A stretch of 64,000 nt of DNA from an uncultured Ruminobacter sp. (lineage in GTDB: Bacteria > Pseudomonadota > Gammaproteobacteria > Enterobacterales > Succinivibrionaceae). Shown here piece after piece: positions 19,033 through 27,862 of the stretch. Below the pieces are notes generated by a model. That model worked only from the letters and a program-made list of their open reading frames with translations. It did not search any database and was not told where the DNA came from. Location: NCBI GenBank assembly GCA_902764345.1, contig CACWVT010000002.1, positions 24,999 to 88,998 on the forward strand, in the 5' to 3' direction. The stretch's first letter is position 1; every line of letters begins with the position of its first letter. Both the position numbers and the translations under genes were made by a program.

Positions 19033-19095
19033 AACGGAACCCCGTCGCGGCTTCCCCGTTGCGGACGCCGATGCAGTAAGCAGGTTCCGTTTTTC
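19033..19095 (+). terminator. Terminator of the Sel1-repeat gene
   Basis: AACGGAACC (19033-19041) pairs with GGTTCCGTT (19083-19091), followed by more T. The 41-base interior is GC-rich and partly self-complementary. Placed 14 bases after the stop. Confidence 0.65.
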
Positions 19096-19229
19096 ACTGT
19101 CAGGCCTCTTTACGGAATATGTCGTCATCATTCTTTTTTTGCTGTTTTTTTGAGTCACTGACTGACGGCAGCCCCGCTGTTGCGGTATAATGTACGGCAG
19201 AGAAATGCAGAGCTTTCAGGACGGATTTT

Positions 19230-20216
19230 ATGAAGATTTCAGTTGCGATTATAACGGCCAACCCGGACAGAGAACAGTTAAGTGACTGTCTGCATTCCAT
19301 CGTCAGCCAGAGAGTTATCAAGGCTGATGAAATCCGTATCTACGATTCCTGCGATGACAACTCGGTGTTCGGAATTGCCGAATCATACAGCGCCAGGGTC
19401 ATCAAGCTTCTGCCTAATGAAAATACCCGCGGAAACAAAATACAGATTAAGGATCCGGTCAAGTATTTCAGAACAGAGGTTGTCAAAAAAATAGTCAATG
19501 AAACCGACGATGACAACATTCTCATTCTTCTGTCAGATGACTGCAGAATCGATCCAAGTGCCATAAGTGAGCTTTTCAGATACTTTCTGAAGTATCAGGA
19601 TCTGGCTCTCATCTACGGCAGACAGATAGCAGATCCTGACTGTAATCATCTGACCAGATACGTCCATAACATATTCTTCCCGATTACCAGAAGAGACCTT
19701 CCCCTTTGGCATCTCATGAAGATTTACTGTTCATTCAACTTCGTGGCCTACAGGGTTAAGTTTATTAAGGAAGAAGGTGTCATGCCTTCAGAAGAGAGCA
19801 GTGAGGACATGTTCGACAACATCTACATGAGCGGCAAGCTGTCCGACAAGGGATACCGCACCATGTACAACCCGCTCGCCATATGCCACCGTAACCGCGA
19901 ACTGAATGTCTTTTACGTATACCAGTACACCAGAGGTCTCTTCAGATTTCTGAAGGCCAACGACTGGCTTACGGAAAAATGGTGGATACGTAAAACGGAT
20001 CTGGAATCTTTCTTCATAAACTTCAAGGATTATATCAGAAACTACAGCTCAATCCCGTTCTCTTCATTCTACGCCACCGTCTGCTTTACCGCCGCCAAAA
20101 TCGGCGAACTTCTGGCGGAAATAGACTACCAGCGTTCCCTGAAGCGTAAAACACTCAACAGCAAGGATCTGATTGCCACTACCCTGTTTGACAAGGAAAA
20201 CAAGCTTTACAAATAG
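19230..20216 (+). CDS. Family 2 glycosyltransferase
   Basis: A GT-A fold transferase that adds a sugar from a nucleotide donor; acceptor unknown. The 328 residues start MKISVAIITANPDREQL, with the nucleotide-binding strand and DSCDDNS, and a metal-binding LLSDDCR near residue 106. An acceptor-side EESSEDMFDN region follows. The C-terminal third is basic and aromatic (EKWWIRKTDLESFF) without clear membrane helices. AGGA precedes the ATG. It is a single gene converging on fumarase, with no other surface-polysaccharide genes next to it. Confidence 0.75.
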   Translation: MKISVAIITANPDREQLSDCLHSIVSQRVIKADEIRIYDSCDDNSVFGIAESYSARVIKLLPNENTRGNKIQIKDPVKYFRTEVVKKIVNETDDDNILILLSDDCRIDPSAISELFRYFLKYQDLALIYGRQIADPDCNHLTRYVHNIFFPITRRDLPLWHLMKIYCSFNFVAYRVKFIKEEGVMPSEESSEDMFDNIYMSGKLSDKGYRTMYNPLAICHRNRELNVFYVYQYTRGLFRFLKANDWLTEKWWIRKTDLESFFINFKDYIRNYSSIPFSSFYATVCFTAAKIGELLAEIDYQRSLKRKTLNSKDLIATTLFDKENKLYK

Positions 20217-20273
20217 CATTCACGTCTATCCGTTTCACGCCTGCGGCAATTTCAGCCTCTGACCGAACCCTAC

Positions 20274-20303
20274 AAAAAAGCCCGACAGCAGATACTGTCG
20301 GGC
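20274..20303 (-). terminator. Terminator of the fumarase gene
   Basis: A perfect 9-bp stem (GCCCGACAG, 20280-20288 with 20295-20303) with a 6-base loop is followed on the minus strand by six T. Confidence 0.9.
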
Positions 20304-20312
20304 TCTGTTCAT

Positions 20313-20350
20313 GTGCCTGATTCGGTTATTCTGAAAACCGACTCAGGCAC
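20313..20350 (-). other. Second, longer hairpin before the fumarase terminator
   Basis: GTGCCTGA and TCAGGCAC with inner TCGGTT/AACCGA form a 14-bp stem with a single mismatch, 18 bases after the fumarase stop and just before the U-tract terminator. It has no T-run of its own. Confidence 0.7.
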
Positions 20351-20367
20351 TCCTTGGACTTTCGGTA

Positions 20368-21894
20368 CTACTCAATGTACTTGAAATCAATCTGCTTGAT
20401 CTTTTCCTTCCATTCTGCAGGACCGGTCAGGTGAATATTGTTACCCTGAGAGTCAACCGCTACGGTTACAGGCATGTCCTTAACTTCGAATTCATGGATT
20501 GCTTCCATGCCGAGTTCAGGGAATGCCACAACTCTGGCCTTCTTGATAGCCTTAGATACGAGGTAAGCGGCACCGCCGACAGCCATCAGGTACACTGCAC
20601 CGTGCTTCTTGATTGAATCGGTAGCCTGCTGACCACGTTCTGACTTACCGATCATACCGATAAGGCCGGTTTCAGCCAGCATGGTTTCAACGAACTTGTC
20701 CATACGGGTTGAAGTGGTTGGGCCTGCAGGTCCGATAACTTCGTCACGAACTGCAGGAACAGGTCCTACGTAGTAGATGAACTTACCCTTGAAATCAACG
20801 CCTTCTGGTAACGGCTTACCCTGAGCGATAAGATCGCAGATACGCTTGTGGGCAGCGTCACGGCCGGTAAGAATGGTACCGCTGATTAACAGGGTTTCAC
20901 CGGTCTTCCAGGTGGCGATCTCTTCCTTGGTAATACCGTCCAGATTTACCCTTCTTGCACCGTCTGCGTTACCGAGTTCAATATCAGGCCATTCATCAAG
21001 TGAAGGAGGAACAAGATTTACAGGACCGGTACCGTCAAGTTCGAAATGAATGTGACGTGAAGCGGCACAGTTAGGGATAATGGCTACAGGCTTTGCAACC
21101 GCATGGGTTGGATAGGTCTTAACCTTAACGTCAAGAACGGTGGTCATGCCGCCGAGGCCCTGAGCACCGATACCGAGCTTGTTGATGCGGTCATAAAGCT
21201 CAAGACGGAGTTTTTCTTCAGAAGTTTCAGCGCCCTTGGCAATAAGTTCTTCAATGTCGATAGGATCCATTAATGATTCCTTGGCAAGAACGGCAGCCTT
21301 TTCCATGGTACCGCCGACACCGACACCGAGAATTCCTGGAGGACACCAGCCGGCACCCATGTGAGGAAGCTGTTCAAGAACCCAGTCTTCAATTGAGTCA
21401 GACGGATTAAGCATTACAAGCTTTGACTTGTTTTCAGATCCGCCGCCCTTGGAAGCGATGAGTATTTCAACCTTATCACCAGGAATGGTGGAAATATGGG
21501 TAATTGCAGGAGTGTTGTCCTTGGTGTTTACACGGGCTCCGATAGGGTCAACCAGCACGCTCTTACGTAATGGATTTTCGGCACAGCAGTATGCTCTGCG
21601 GGTACCTTCGTTTACCATTTCCTCGATGGTCATGTCACCGTCAAAGGTAACATTCATGCCGAGACGTACGAAACAGGTAACAATACCGGTATCCTGACAC
21701 AGAGGACGGTGTCCGATGGCGCACATCTTCGAATTAACGAGAATCTGGGCAATGGCATTCTTTGCCGCAGGATTCTGCTCTCTCTCATAAGCCTTTCTGA
21801 GAGATCTTACAAAGTCGATAGGATGATAATAAGAAATATACTGCAGGGCATCATAGATGGAATCTATGAAATCCTGCTGCTTGATTACGGTCAT
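20368..21894 (-). CDS. fumA: Class I fumarate hydratase ([4Fe-4S])
   Basis: Interconverts fumarate and malate. In a succinate-producing anaerobe it would run malate to fumarate in the reductive branch. The 508 residues carry the expected cluster cysteines: C66 (LCQDTG), C184 (GAGWCPPG) and C276 (IPNCAASRH). The catalytic C-terminal beta domain is also visible (GPVPAVRDEVIGPAGPTTSTRMDKF). Length is that of the shorter FumA-like enzymes (about 507), not the 548 of E. coli FumA. The start at 21894 has AAGGAG at 6 bases. Single gene with a good promoter and a double hairpin at its end. Confidence 0.95.
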   Translation of the reverse strand: MTVIKQQDFIDSIYDALQYISYYHPIDFVRSLRKAYEREQNPAAKNAIAQILVNSKMCAIGHRPLCQDTGIVTCFVRLGMNVTFDGDMTIEEMVNEGTRRAYCCAENPLRKSVLVDPIGARVNTKDNTPAITHISTIPGDKVEILIASKGGGSENKSKLVMLNPSDSIEDWVLEQLPHMGAGWCPPGILGVGVGGTMEKAAVLAKESLMDPIDIEELIAKGAETSEEKLRLELYDRINKLGIGAQGLGGMTTVLDVKVKTYPTHAVAKPVAIIPNCAASRHIHFELDGTGPVNLVPPSLDEWPDIELGNADGARRVNLDGITKEEIATWKTGETLLISGTILTGRDAAHKRICDLIAQGKPLPEGVDFKGKFIYYVGPVPAVRDEVIGPAGPTTSTRMDKFVETMLAETGLIGMIGKSERGQQATDSIKKHGAVYLMAVGGAAYLVSKAIKKARVVAFPELGMEAIHEFEVKDMPVTVAVDSQGNNIHLTGPAEWKEKIKQIDFKYIE

Positions 21895-21963
21895 GCATGA
21901 CTCCTTATCGGTCTAATGACAAAAAATTCAAGATAAAGGTTAGAAACTGATAATATTTGCCAC

Positions 21964-21993
21964 ATTATAGCACCTAGACGACAGTCAACTCAA
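21964..21993 (-). promoter_or_regulatory. Promoter of the fumarase gene
   Basis: On the minus strand TTGAGT (21988-21993) and TATAAT (21964-21969) are 18 bases apart, and the -10 is extended by TGC. The predicted start lies about 60 bases before the ATG. Confidence 0.7.
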
Positions 21994-22385
21994 TCCAAAA
22001 CCCCCCTGCCTTACAGCCAAAACCCTTAAAATATGCGGTATGTAGATATTTTTAAAAGACGTAAATGAATATTCATGCCGGAGATGATGAATCCGGATGA
22101 AAAAATAATGCAGAAGCTCTGACTCCTGCAATAAAAGCATAATCAGAAAAACCTCCGTTTAATGGAGAGGAAGCATGCAGACCTAAATATTCCAATGGTA
22201 AAATATTGTCATCATCAGCTGAATCCGAACAGATATCCGACGTCAGGACTGTCCGTGACGGGTTTCACATCTTTTTTCATAATACAAATCAAATGTCCTT
22301 CCGAATGTTATGCAATAAGCATACATAACGCTAACAAATGTATATTACAAAATTCAGAATATATTCTTTTTTAATATTTATCTTG
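21994..22385. other. Intergenic region between fumarase and the Hcp-like gene
   Basis: AT-rich with a short C-tract (near 22001). No gene, tRNA or repeat could be supported. Confidence 0.35.
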
Positions 22386-22413
22386 TTGATTTATAAAAGA
22401 ATTGTTATATAAT
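22386..22413 (+). promoter_or_regulatory. Promoter of the cysteine-rich Sel1 gene
   Basis: TTGATT (22386-22391), 16-base spacer, TATAAT (22408-22413), about 40 bases before the ATG, in very AT-rich DNA. Confidence 0.65.
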
Positions 22414-22452
22414 TGTTAACACAATGTTTTTACAAAAGAGATCCGTCTTCGC

Positions 22453-23415
22453 ATGAACAGCACAAATCTGAACCGTAACAGTTCCTCCCTTCTGCCGGAA
22501 AAATGCGGCAGGATATTTTTCTTTTTCATGCTTACTTTTCTCTCAACCCTGATAATCATGATCATGACTCCGGGAAAAGCGGAAGCCAGACACTCAACCC
22601 ACATACCGAAACACGCACTTGAAGGATACATCACCAGATGCTCGGAAAATTCAGCTATGATAGGCTGTTCCCCAATGGGAGAGATTTACGAGAATAACGG
22701 GAAGATATCCCAGGCTCTGCTGATCTACAGAAAACACTGTATAAAAAACAATGATGCACACTCATGCGTACTTGCCGCTGAAGTGCTCCAGGAGAAAAGG
22801 CGCCCGGACGAGGCCATGGAACTGTTTCATAAGGCCTGTCTTATGGACAAAGCCGTTGAATACTGCGACCGTGCTCTTGCGGAATATGCGGGCAGAAAGG
22901 ATTTTAAAAATGAATTCAGACTGAACCGCATGCTCTGTGAAACCCATTCCGAAGGTTCAGATCTCAGCAGGTACTGCTATAACGCCGGAAAATTTCTTCT
23001 TGAAAACAACGATACGGCAAAAGCAGAACATTTCTATCTGAAGGGATGCAATTCCCAGAGCACCGCGGATGAACAGGATCACTGCATCGATCAGGCCGTG
23101 ACTCTCGCACAGCAGGGCGAATACCGGCTGTCCGCCAAGCTTTTTGAGGTCAGCTGTCTTAAGAACAGTCTGTACAGCTGTCACCATGGAGCCATGATTT
23201 ATATACAGGAGCTTCAGCAGCCGTCCAGAGCCGTAGTGCTTGCCAAGAAAGCCTGCGACCTGAACAATCCCGAGGGTTGCTACAGAGTGGCGGAAATATA
23301 CTCCATGTCAGACAGTTCGCCTGAGGATGTATCCGCATACTACACAAAGGCCTGTGAAACAAATTTCAGGGATTCCTGTCAGAAACAGAAGCTGCATGCA
23401 AAATCTCAGAATTAA
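22453..23415 (+). CDS. Exported cysteine-rich Sel1/Hcp-like repeat protein
   Basis: Resembles the Helicobacter cysteine-rich proteins (Hcp, Sel1-like repeats with one disulfide per repeat); the activity is unknown. The 320 residues have a signal segment (FFFFMLTFLSTLIIMIM, cut probably after KAEA). Eight consecutive Cys pairs then follow, spaced 7 to 12 residues, such as CSENSAMIGC, CIKNNDAHSC, CLKNSLYSC and CDLNNPEGC. Each pair lies at the end of a 30-38 residue helical hairpin. This pattern requires an oxidising compartment, the periplasm or outside. The N-terminal stretch before the hydrophobic core is long, so a later start (22528) cannot be excluded. Single gene. Confidence 0.75.
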   Translation: MNSTNLNRNSSSLLPEKCGRIFFFFMLTFLSTLIIMIMTPGKAEARHSTHIPKHALEGYITRCSENSAMIGCSPMGEIYENNGKISQALLIYRKHCIKNNDAHSCVLAAEVLQEKRRPDEAMELFHKACLMDKAVEYCDRALAEYAGRKDFKNEFRLNRMLCETHSEGSDLSRYCYNAGKFLLENNDTAKAEHFYLKGCNSQSTADEQDHCIDQAVTLAQQGEYRLSAKLFEVSCLKNSLYSCHHGAMIYIQELQQPSRAVVLAKKACDLNNPEGCYRVAEIYSMSDSSPEDVSAYYTKACETNFRDSCQKQKLHAKSQN

Positions 23416-23518
23416 TAAACCTTACCGGAGACTGATGAATCCAGTAAACGAAACCGGCAGCGGTAATAAAAGCTGACCGGTAAAAACAATAACCTAGAAC
23501 TGATGAACGTAAAAATTT

Positions 23519-23560
23519 CCGGAGCACCGTACCATAACGGAGCTTCGGTTTCTTTTTTAT
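23519..23560. terminator. Bidirectional terminator between the Hcp-like gene and the APE cluster
   Basis: CCGGAGC (23519-23525) pairs with GCTTCGG (23542-23548), one G-U, around an inner CCGT/ACGG. TTTCTTTTTT follows on the plus strand and AAATTTTT on the minus strand, so it can end both the Hcp-like gene and the methyltransferase operon. Confidence 0.65.
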
Positions 23561-23628
23561 ACCGGATATTCGTGACGTCCACAGGTTTTTCCTGAAAGCA
23601 TCCGGAACCTGCGGACACATTACGGAAA

Positions 23629-24704
23629 CTACTTGGTAAGTATCAGCAGGGTATGCGCCAGCCCCACGTGTTCAACCATTCTGTGCACCTTAAAGCCGAT
23701 TTTCTCAACAAGCCTGATAAAAACGTCAGAATGATAGAATCTGCTTACGCCGTTGGCCATTACGGTGAAATAGAGACTGTTGGCCTCTATTACAAGTCCC
23801 GCAATGTCATTTGACTGTCTGTCTCCGAACACCTCGTTTATGGCGACCATCGCGCTGTCGTCCATGGCATTGTAGACCATGGTCAGAATTTCCTCTATCT
23901 GCTCACTGCTGAAGCAGTCCAGGAACTGGCTCATCCACCATAAGTCACCGCCTGACGGAAGTCTTGCCGATTCTTCCAGAATATTTACGGGACAGGTGTC
24001 AATTCTGTCTTCAAGACCATGCTCACGGATATTGGCAGCGGCAAGTTCACACTGCTGCGGAAGATCGATTATGGTCACCCAGGTATCATCGGAAAATGCA
24101 GTGGCAGCCAGAGCAAACTTTCCGGTATTGCCTCCGATGTCGTTTATATGCCTAAAATGACGTTCCCTGAAAAGAATCGGCAGAACACTGCTGAACACGT
24201 TATCGGAATAATAATGATCAAAGCCGAACCATGCATTTCTGGCCTTCTCCGGAAGGGAACTGAGGAAAGGATAAATGGTGGCGCATGACGACGTAAATAC
24301 CTTAAGTCCCTTAGGAGTCTCCGTTTCCAGAGACTCTGTCATGGATTTAAGCCCCTCATAGCATACCTCGGAGGAAAAATCCAAATTGACGTTGGTCATT
24401 CTGTCGTTTGCCAGATAATGAATAATCTTGGTCGGACTAAGGGTATCGTCATCATTCCTGATAAGGAGATCCGCAGCCACGGCAAGATCTGTAAGCATGG
24501 ATACGGCGTAGTCACTGAGACCGGAGATTTTCACCAGTTCGGAACGGCTGACCGAATCATTCTTACTCATTTTTCCGAAGTGGGCCAGGATGCCTTTCTC
24601 TTCATGGCGACAACCGCCTGAAATATAAACGGGCTCACGGCCAGATACTGGGCTGCCTTTAAAGCCCCCACCGCACTCATGTCGTTATAATTTTTCTGTG
24701 TCAT
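23629..24704 (-). CDS. SAM-dependent O-methyltransferase of the APE cluster, frameshifted
   Basis: A class I methyltransferase with an N-terminal winged-helix dimerisation domain; in APE clusters such an enzyme methylates the aryl head group. The last 313 codons are open (23629-24570), with SAM-site INDIGGNTGKFALAA (about residue 186 of the full protein) and GGDLWWMSQFLDCFSSEQ. The true start is probably the ATG at 24704: AGGAAC precedes it, it overlaps the upstream gene by 20 bases as in this operon, and it encodes the missing helices (MSAVGALKAAQYLAVSPF). That frame ends at 24567. Restoring one A in the run at 24595-24597 joins both parts as AMKRKGILAHFGK, giving 358 residues, a normal length. 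A mutation, an assembly error or ribosomal slippage could explain it. Confidence 0.8.
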
Positions 24705-25299
24705 CAGTTCCTGACTTCCTTCTTTTTCTTAAGATTATTCTGATAATGTATTCAGCGGTGAACATCATTCCTATCAGCACGTAGGAGATGACACCGTTGT
24801 ACAGTGTCCATGTCTCATCACTGCAGAACAGTGCCGTTGCCAGTGAAACAAGTCCGTTCATGACAAAAAACACGCACCAGGCAACGGTTACCTTCCGGCA
24901 GTAATTCCGAAAAAAATCATCCCTGTCTTCCGCCTTCACCGTATAGGAAGCAATTTTCTCGATAACCGGTGTTCGTCCGGGAAAGAGACTCATGGCAAAA
25001 AAGCTCAGAAAGCTCCCCGTCACTATCAGCGGATAAAGTTTTACGGCCAGAAAGCTTCCGCTTGCAAGAAATACGGCCGCAAGCGCAAAATCAAGTGCGC
25101 AGAGCACTGCTCCGGGCACACCGGAGTCCCTTCTGCCGGAAACGGCAAGAGCAGAAAGTCCCAGCGCGACAAGTACTCCCGCCATCATCAGCTCGGATTT
25201 ACTGCTTATGGCAAAATACACGATAAACGGAAAAAGTACTCCCAGCAGAATTCCCGCCGTCCTGATGATTATGTAGGGAACCTTACGCAATGAGACCAT
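24685..25299 (-). CDS. Integral membrane protein of the APE cluster (COG4648 type)
   Basis: A 204-residue protein with about six membrane segments. The segments are ILLGVLFPFIVYFAI, MMAGVLVALGLSALAV, ALDFALAAVFLASG, YPLIVTGSFLSFFAMSLFPG, VAWCVFFVMNGLVSLATAL and YVLIGMMFTAEYIIRIIL. Similar proteins of unknown function (COG4648) are regular members of APE clusters. The conserved loop FPGRTPVIEKIA fits that family. It lies 2 bases after the KS gene and overlaps the methyltransferase by 20 bases, so it is translationally coupled to both. Confidence 0.7.
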   Translation of the reverse strand: MVSLRKVPYIIIRTAGILLGVLFPFIVYFAISSKSELMMAGVLVALGLSALAVSGRRDSGVPGAVLCALDFALAAVFLASGSFLAVKLYPLIVTGSFLSFFAMSLFPGRTPVIEKIASYTVKAEDRDDFFRNYCRKVTVAWCVFFVMNGLVSLATALFCSDETWTLYNGVISYVLIGMMFTAEYIIRIILRKRRKSGTDDTEKL

Positions 25300-25301
25300 C
25301 C

Positions 25302-26522
25302 TTATTCCATCAGTCTGAATATAAGAGACGTGTTTACGCCTCCGAATGCGAAGTTATTGCTCATCGCATATTCCGCAGACAGTACCCTGCCGTTTCCAGT
25401 TATGTAATCCAGGTCACCGCAGAGAGGATCCGGTTCCGTAAGATTCAGATTCGGAGCAAACCATCCCTGTCTCTGCATGAGAATAGTCATTTCGGCCTCG
25501 AGAGCCCCGGCTGCGCCGAGTGTATGTCCCATGTAGCTTTTAAGGGTTGAAACCGGAACGTTTTTCCCGAAGACCCTGAAGGTTGCCGTACTTTCGGCAA
25601 TGTCACCCGATGAGGTTCCCGTACCGTGCGCATTCACGTATCCTATGTCCTCCGGCTTAAGCCCCGCATTTGAAAGAGCCATTCTCATGCATTTTTCCAT
25701 ATGCTCACTGGACGGATTGGTAATGTGTGAAGCATCGCAGTTGGTGGCAAACCCGACAATCTCGCCATAGATTTTGGCACCTCTTGCCACCGCATGATCA
25801 TAATCCTCCAGAATCAGGGTTCCCGCACCTTCACCGACAACTATACCGTCACGCTTTCTGTCAAACGGCTTCGGCGTAAGTTCCGGGTTATCATTGCACT
25901 GACTTGCCACAAACATGGCATCAAAAACACCGACGGTAAACGGACTGAGTTCTTCAGCACCTCCTGCCACCATTATCCTGTGAGCACCGCTCCTGATGCA
26001 TTCATAGGCATATCCGATTCCCTGGGAACCGCTGGTACAGGCTGTGCTTGTAGCGATTATTCTGCCGTGTATCCCGAAAAATATCGCCAGATTTACGGCA
26101 ACGGTATGCGGCATCATGCTGACGTAGGTTGTGGCATTGAGAGAGGTGACATTCCTATCGGTCACAAATCCCGCACAGTCCGTCATGGCATTAAAACTTC
26201 CGCCTGAGCTGCCGTAGGCTATACCGGTGGAACCGTCGGAAAGAAGAGGAGAGTCCGTAAGCCCGGCATCGGCTATGGCTTTCTCCGTGGCCGCCGTCGC
26301 GAGTATGCCTACTCTTCCCATGGTTCTGGTCTTTTTTCTGGGATATGAGGGAAGCTCGGATTTTACCGGAGCCGCCACATGACAAAGCATGCCGGAGTAT
26401 TCCCCGAGAAGCTCCATCACCTCAACCCTGTTCTTAAGGGTTTTCAGGTTATCCATGCATTCTCCCGCACTGCTTCCGAGAGGTGAATACATTCCCATTC
26501 CGGTAATCACTACGCGGGACAT
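25302..26522 (-). CDS. Beta-ketoacyl-ACP synthase, FabF-like (APE)
   Basis: Condenses malonyl-ACP with the growing polyene. The 406 residues (counted from the ATG at 26522) show the full Cys-His-His triad: TACTSGSQG (C about 162), NAHGTGTSSG and YMGHTLGAAGALE. The C-terminal NNFAFGG loop is present. The start at 26522 overlaps the stop of the reductase gene as TAATG and has GGAGGG at 8 bases; an ATG two codons earlier (26528) is too close to that site. Downstream partner of the ketoreductase in the third APE block. Confidence 0.88.
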   Translation of the reverse strand: MSRVVITGMGMYSPLGSSAGECMDNLKTLKNRVEVMELLGEYSGMLCHVAAPVKSELPSYPRKKTRTMGRVGILATAATEKAIADAGLTDSPLLSDGSTGIAYGSSGGSFNAMTDCAGFVTDRNVTSLNATTYVSMMPHTVAVNLAIFFGIHGRIIATSTACTSGSQGIGYAYECIRSGAHRIMVAGGAEELSPFTVGVFDAMFVASQCNDNPELTPKPFDRKRDGIVVGEGAGTLILEDYDHAVARGAKIYGEIVGFATNCDASHITNPSSEHMEKCMRMALSNAGLKPEDIGYVNAHGTGTSSGDIAESTATFRVFGKNVPVSTLKSYMGHTLGAAGALEAEMTILMQRQGWFAPNLNLTEPDPLCGDLDYITGNGRVLSAEYAMSNNFAFGGVNTSLIFRLME

Positions 26523-27274
26523 TAGCATAACCCTCCGTTGATACTGATGTTCTGACGTGTTATGTATGAAGCCTCATCGGAAAACAGAAAACCGATGAGG
26601 GCAGCCACCTCGGTGGTCTTTCCCATTCTGCGGAGAGGAACCAGAGGAAGCACGTGTTCCTTAATCTCATCGGTAATCATTCGTGTTTCAATGATTCCCG
26701 GAGACACGGTGTTGACGGTAATATCCCTCTTGGCAAGCTCAAGAGACAGAGACTTGCAGGCAGCGATGACTCCCGCCTTCGAAGCACTGTAATTGGTCTG
26801 TCCGCGGTTTCCGGTCATTCCGGATACGGAAGCAACGGCTACGATTCTGCCGCCGTTTCTGAGCTTTATCATCGGCATGAGAGTCGGCTGAACCACATTA
26901 AAGAATCCGTCAAGATTGGTGGAGAGAACCCTGTCCCAGCATTCTCCAGTCATTCCAGGCATCGGAGAGTCACCGGTAATTCCGGCATTGCTGACCACTC
27001 CCCAATAGGCACCGTTACGCTCGATGTCCGAGTTTATTGCATTCACGGTTTCAGTCCTGTCGGATACGTCGAATTTCAGAATCACGTTACCTGATTCACT
27101 GCCGTTGAGCCTTGCTATCTCAGGCAGAATTTTTTCCAGAACGGCGTAACCGTGATCGCTGTGACAGTGAAGAGCCAGAGGGAACCCCATCTCCGCAAGC
27201 TTAAGCGCTATTGCCTGTCCTATGTCGGAACTTGCTCCGGATATCAATACTCTCTTATTATTTCTGTTTAACAT
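26522..27274 (-). CDS. 3-oxoacyl-ACP reductase, FabG-like (APE ketoreductase)
   Basis: Reduces the beta-keto group after each condensation with NADPH. The 250-residue classical SDR has the nucleotide motif ISGASSDIG (the usual second Gly of GxGIG is Asp), VSNAGITGD (NAG motif), a catalytic Ser in VASVSGMTG and YSASKAG (Tyr-x3-Lys). The C-terminal NISINGGLC is normal for FabG. It is the first gene of the third APE block; the stop overlaps the KS start. Confidence 0.88.
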   Translation of the reverse strand: MLNRNNKRVLISGASSDIGQAIALKLAEMGFPLALHCHSDHGYAVLEKILPEIARLNGSESGNVILKFDVSDRTETVNAINSDIERNGAYWGVVSNAGITGDSPMPGMTGECWDRVLSTNLDGFFNVVQPTLMPMIKLRNGGRIVAVASVSGMTGNRGQTNYSASKAGVIAACKSLSLELAKRDITVNTVSPGIIETRMITDEIKEHVLPLVPLRRMGKTTEVAALIGFLFSDEASYITRQNISINGGLC

Positions 27275-27862
27275 GGATAATCTATACGCTCCTTTACCGA
27301 TTCTTCCGTCTGCAGCGTCTTTGGCATCTGCAACCGGCCATGCCGGAGGCTTCTTAAATGCTGTCCGGCACGAAGTGATTTTACAACAAAAAGCCGCAAC
27401 AACGGCGTGCTCCGCCGTTTTATGTTAAAAAAACAAGATATGTCTTATATTTCAGTCACACTCTCCTGTCTCCGGTCAACAGCCTCCTCGTGAGGAATTC
27501 TCCGTAAGACGCCTATCCGCCCTGTCACATGTCAGTTGACCGTACCATGAATCCGTACAGCGGCATGAAGCACGGATGCAGGATGATTTCTTTTCTGATA
27601 AAAAAAGTGACGGCTCCGGAGAAAGTGTCATGACTTCGGGGCTGAAGGAAAAAACATATGTCCTTTTGCGGTATCAGACGCCTTTTCCATAAGTTCGTTT
27701 ATACCTCATTCATCAATCTAAATAAACAAATTGGCGCTTACGTGATATACTTTGCGAAATATTTTTATTCACGTACCTGCGTGGACCGAAAAAGAAACAC
27801 ATGAAAAACAACGAAAATCAGGTTCATGCATGCCAGGACAAAATTAATAACAAAGGTGAAAT
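27275..27862. other. Divergent intergenic region between APE block 3 and the HAD gene
   Basis: 588 bases with promoters expected in both directions. On the plus strand TGATATACT near 27742-27750 is an extended -10 candidate for the HAD gene. A hairpin AACGGCG/CGCCGTT near 27405-27423 is followed by TTATGTT. For the FabG gene no clear promoter was found. No coding capacity beyond chance. Confidence 0.35.
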
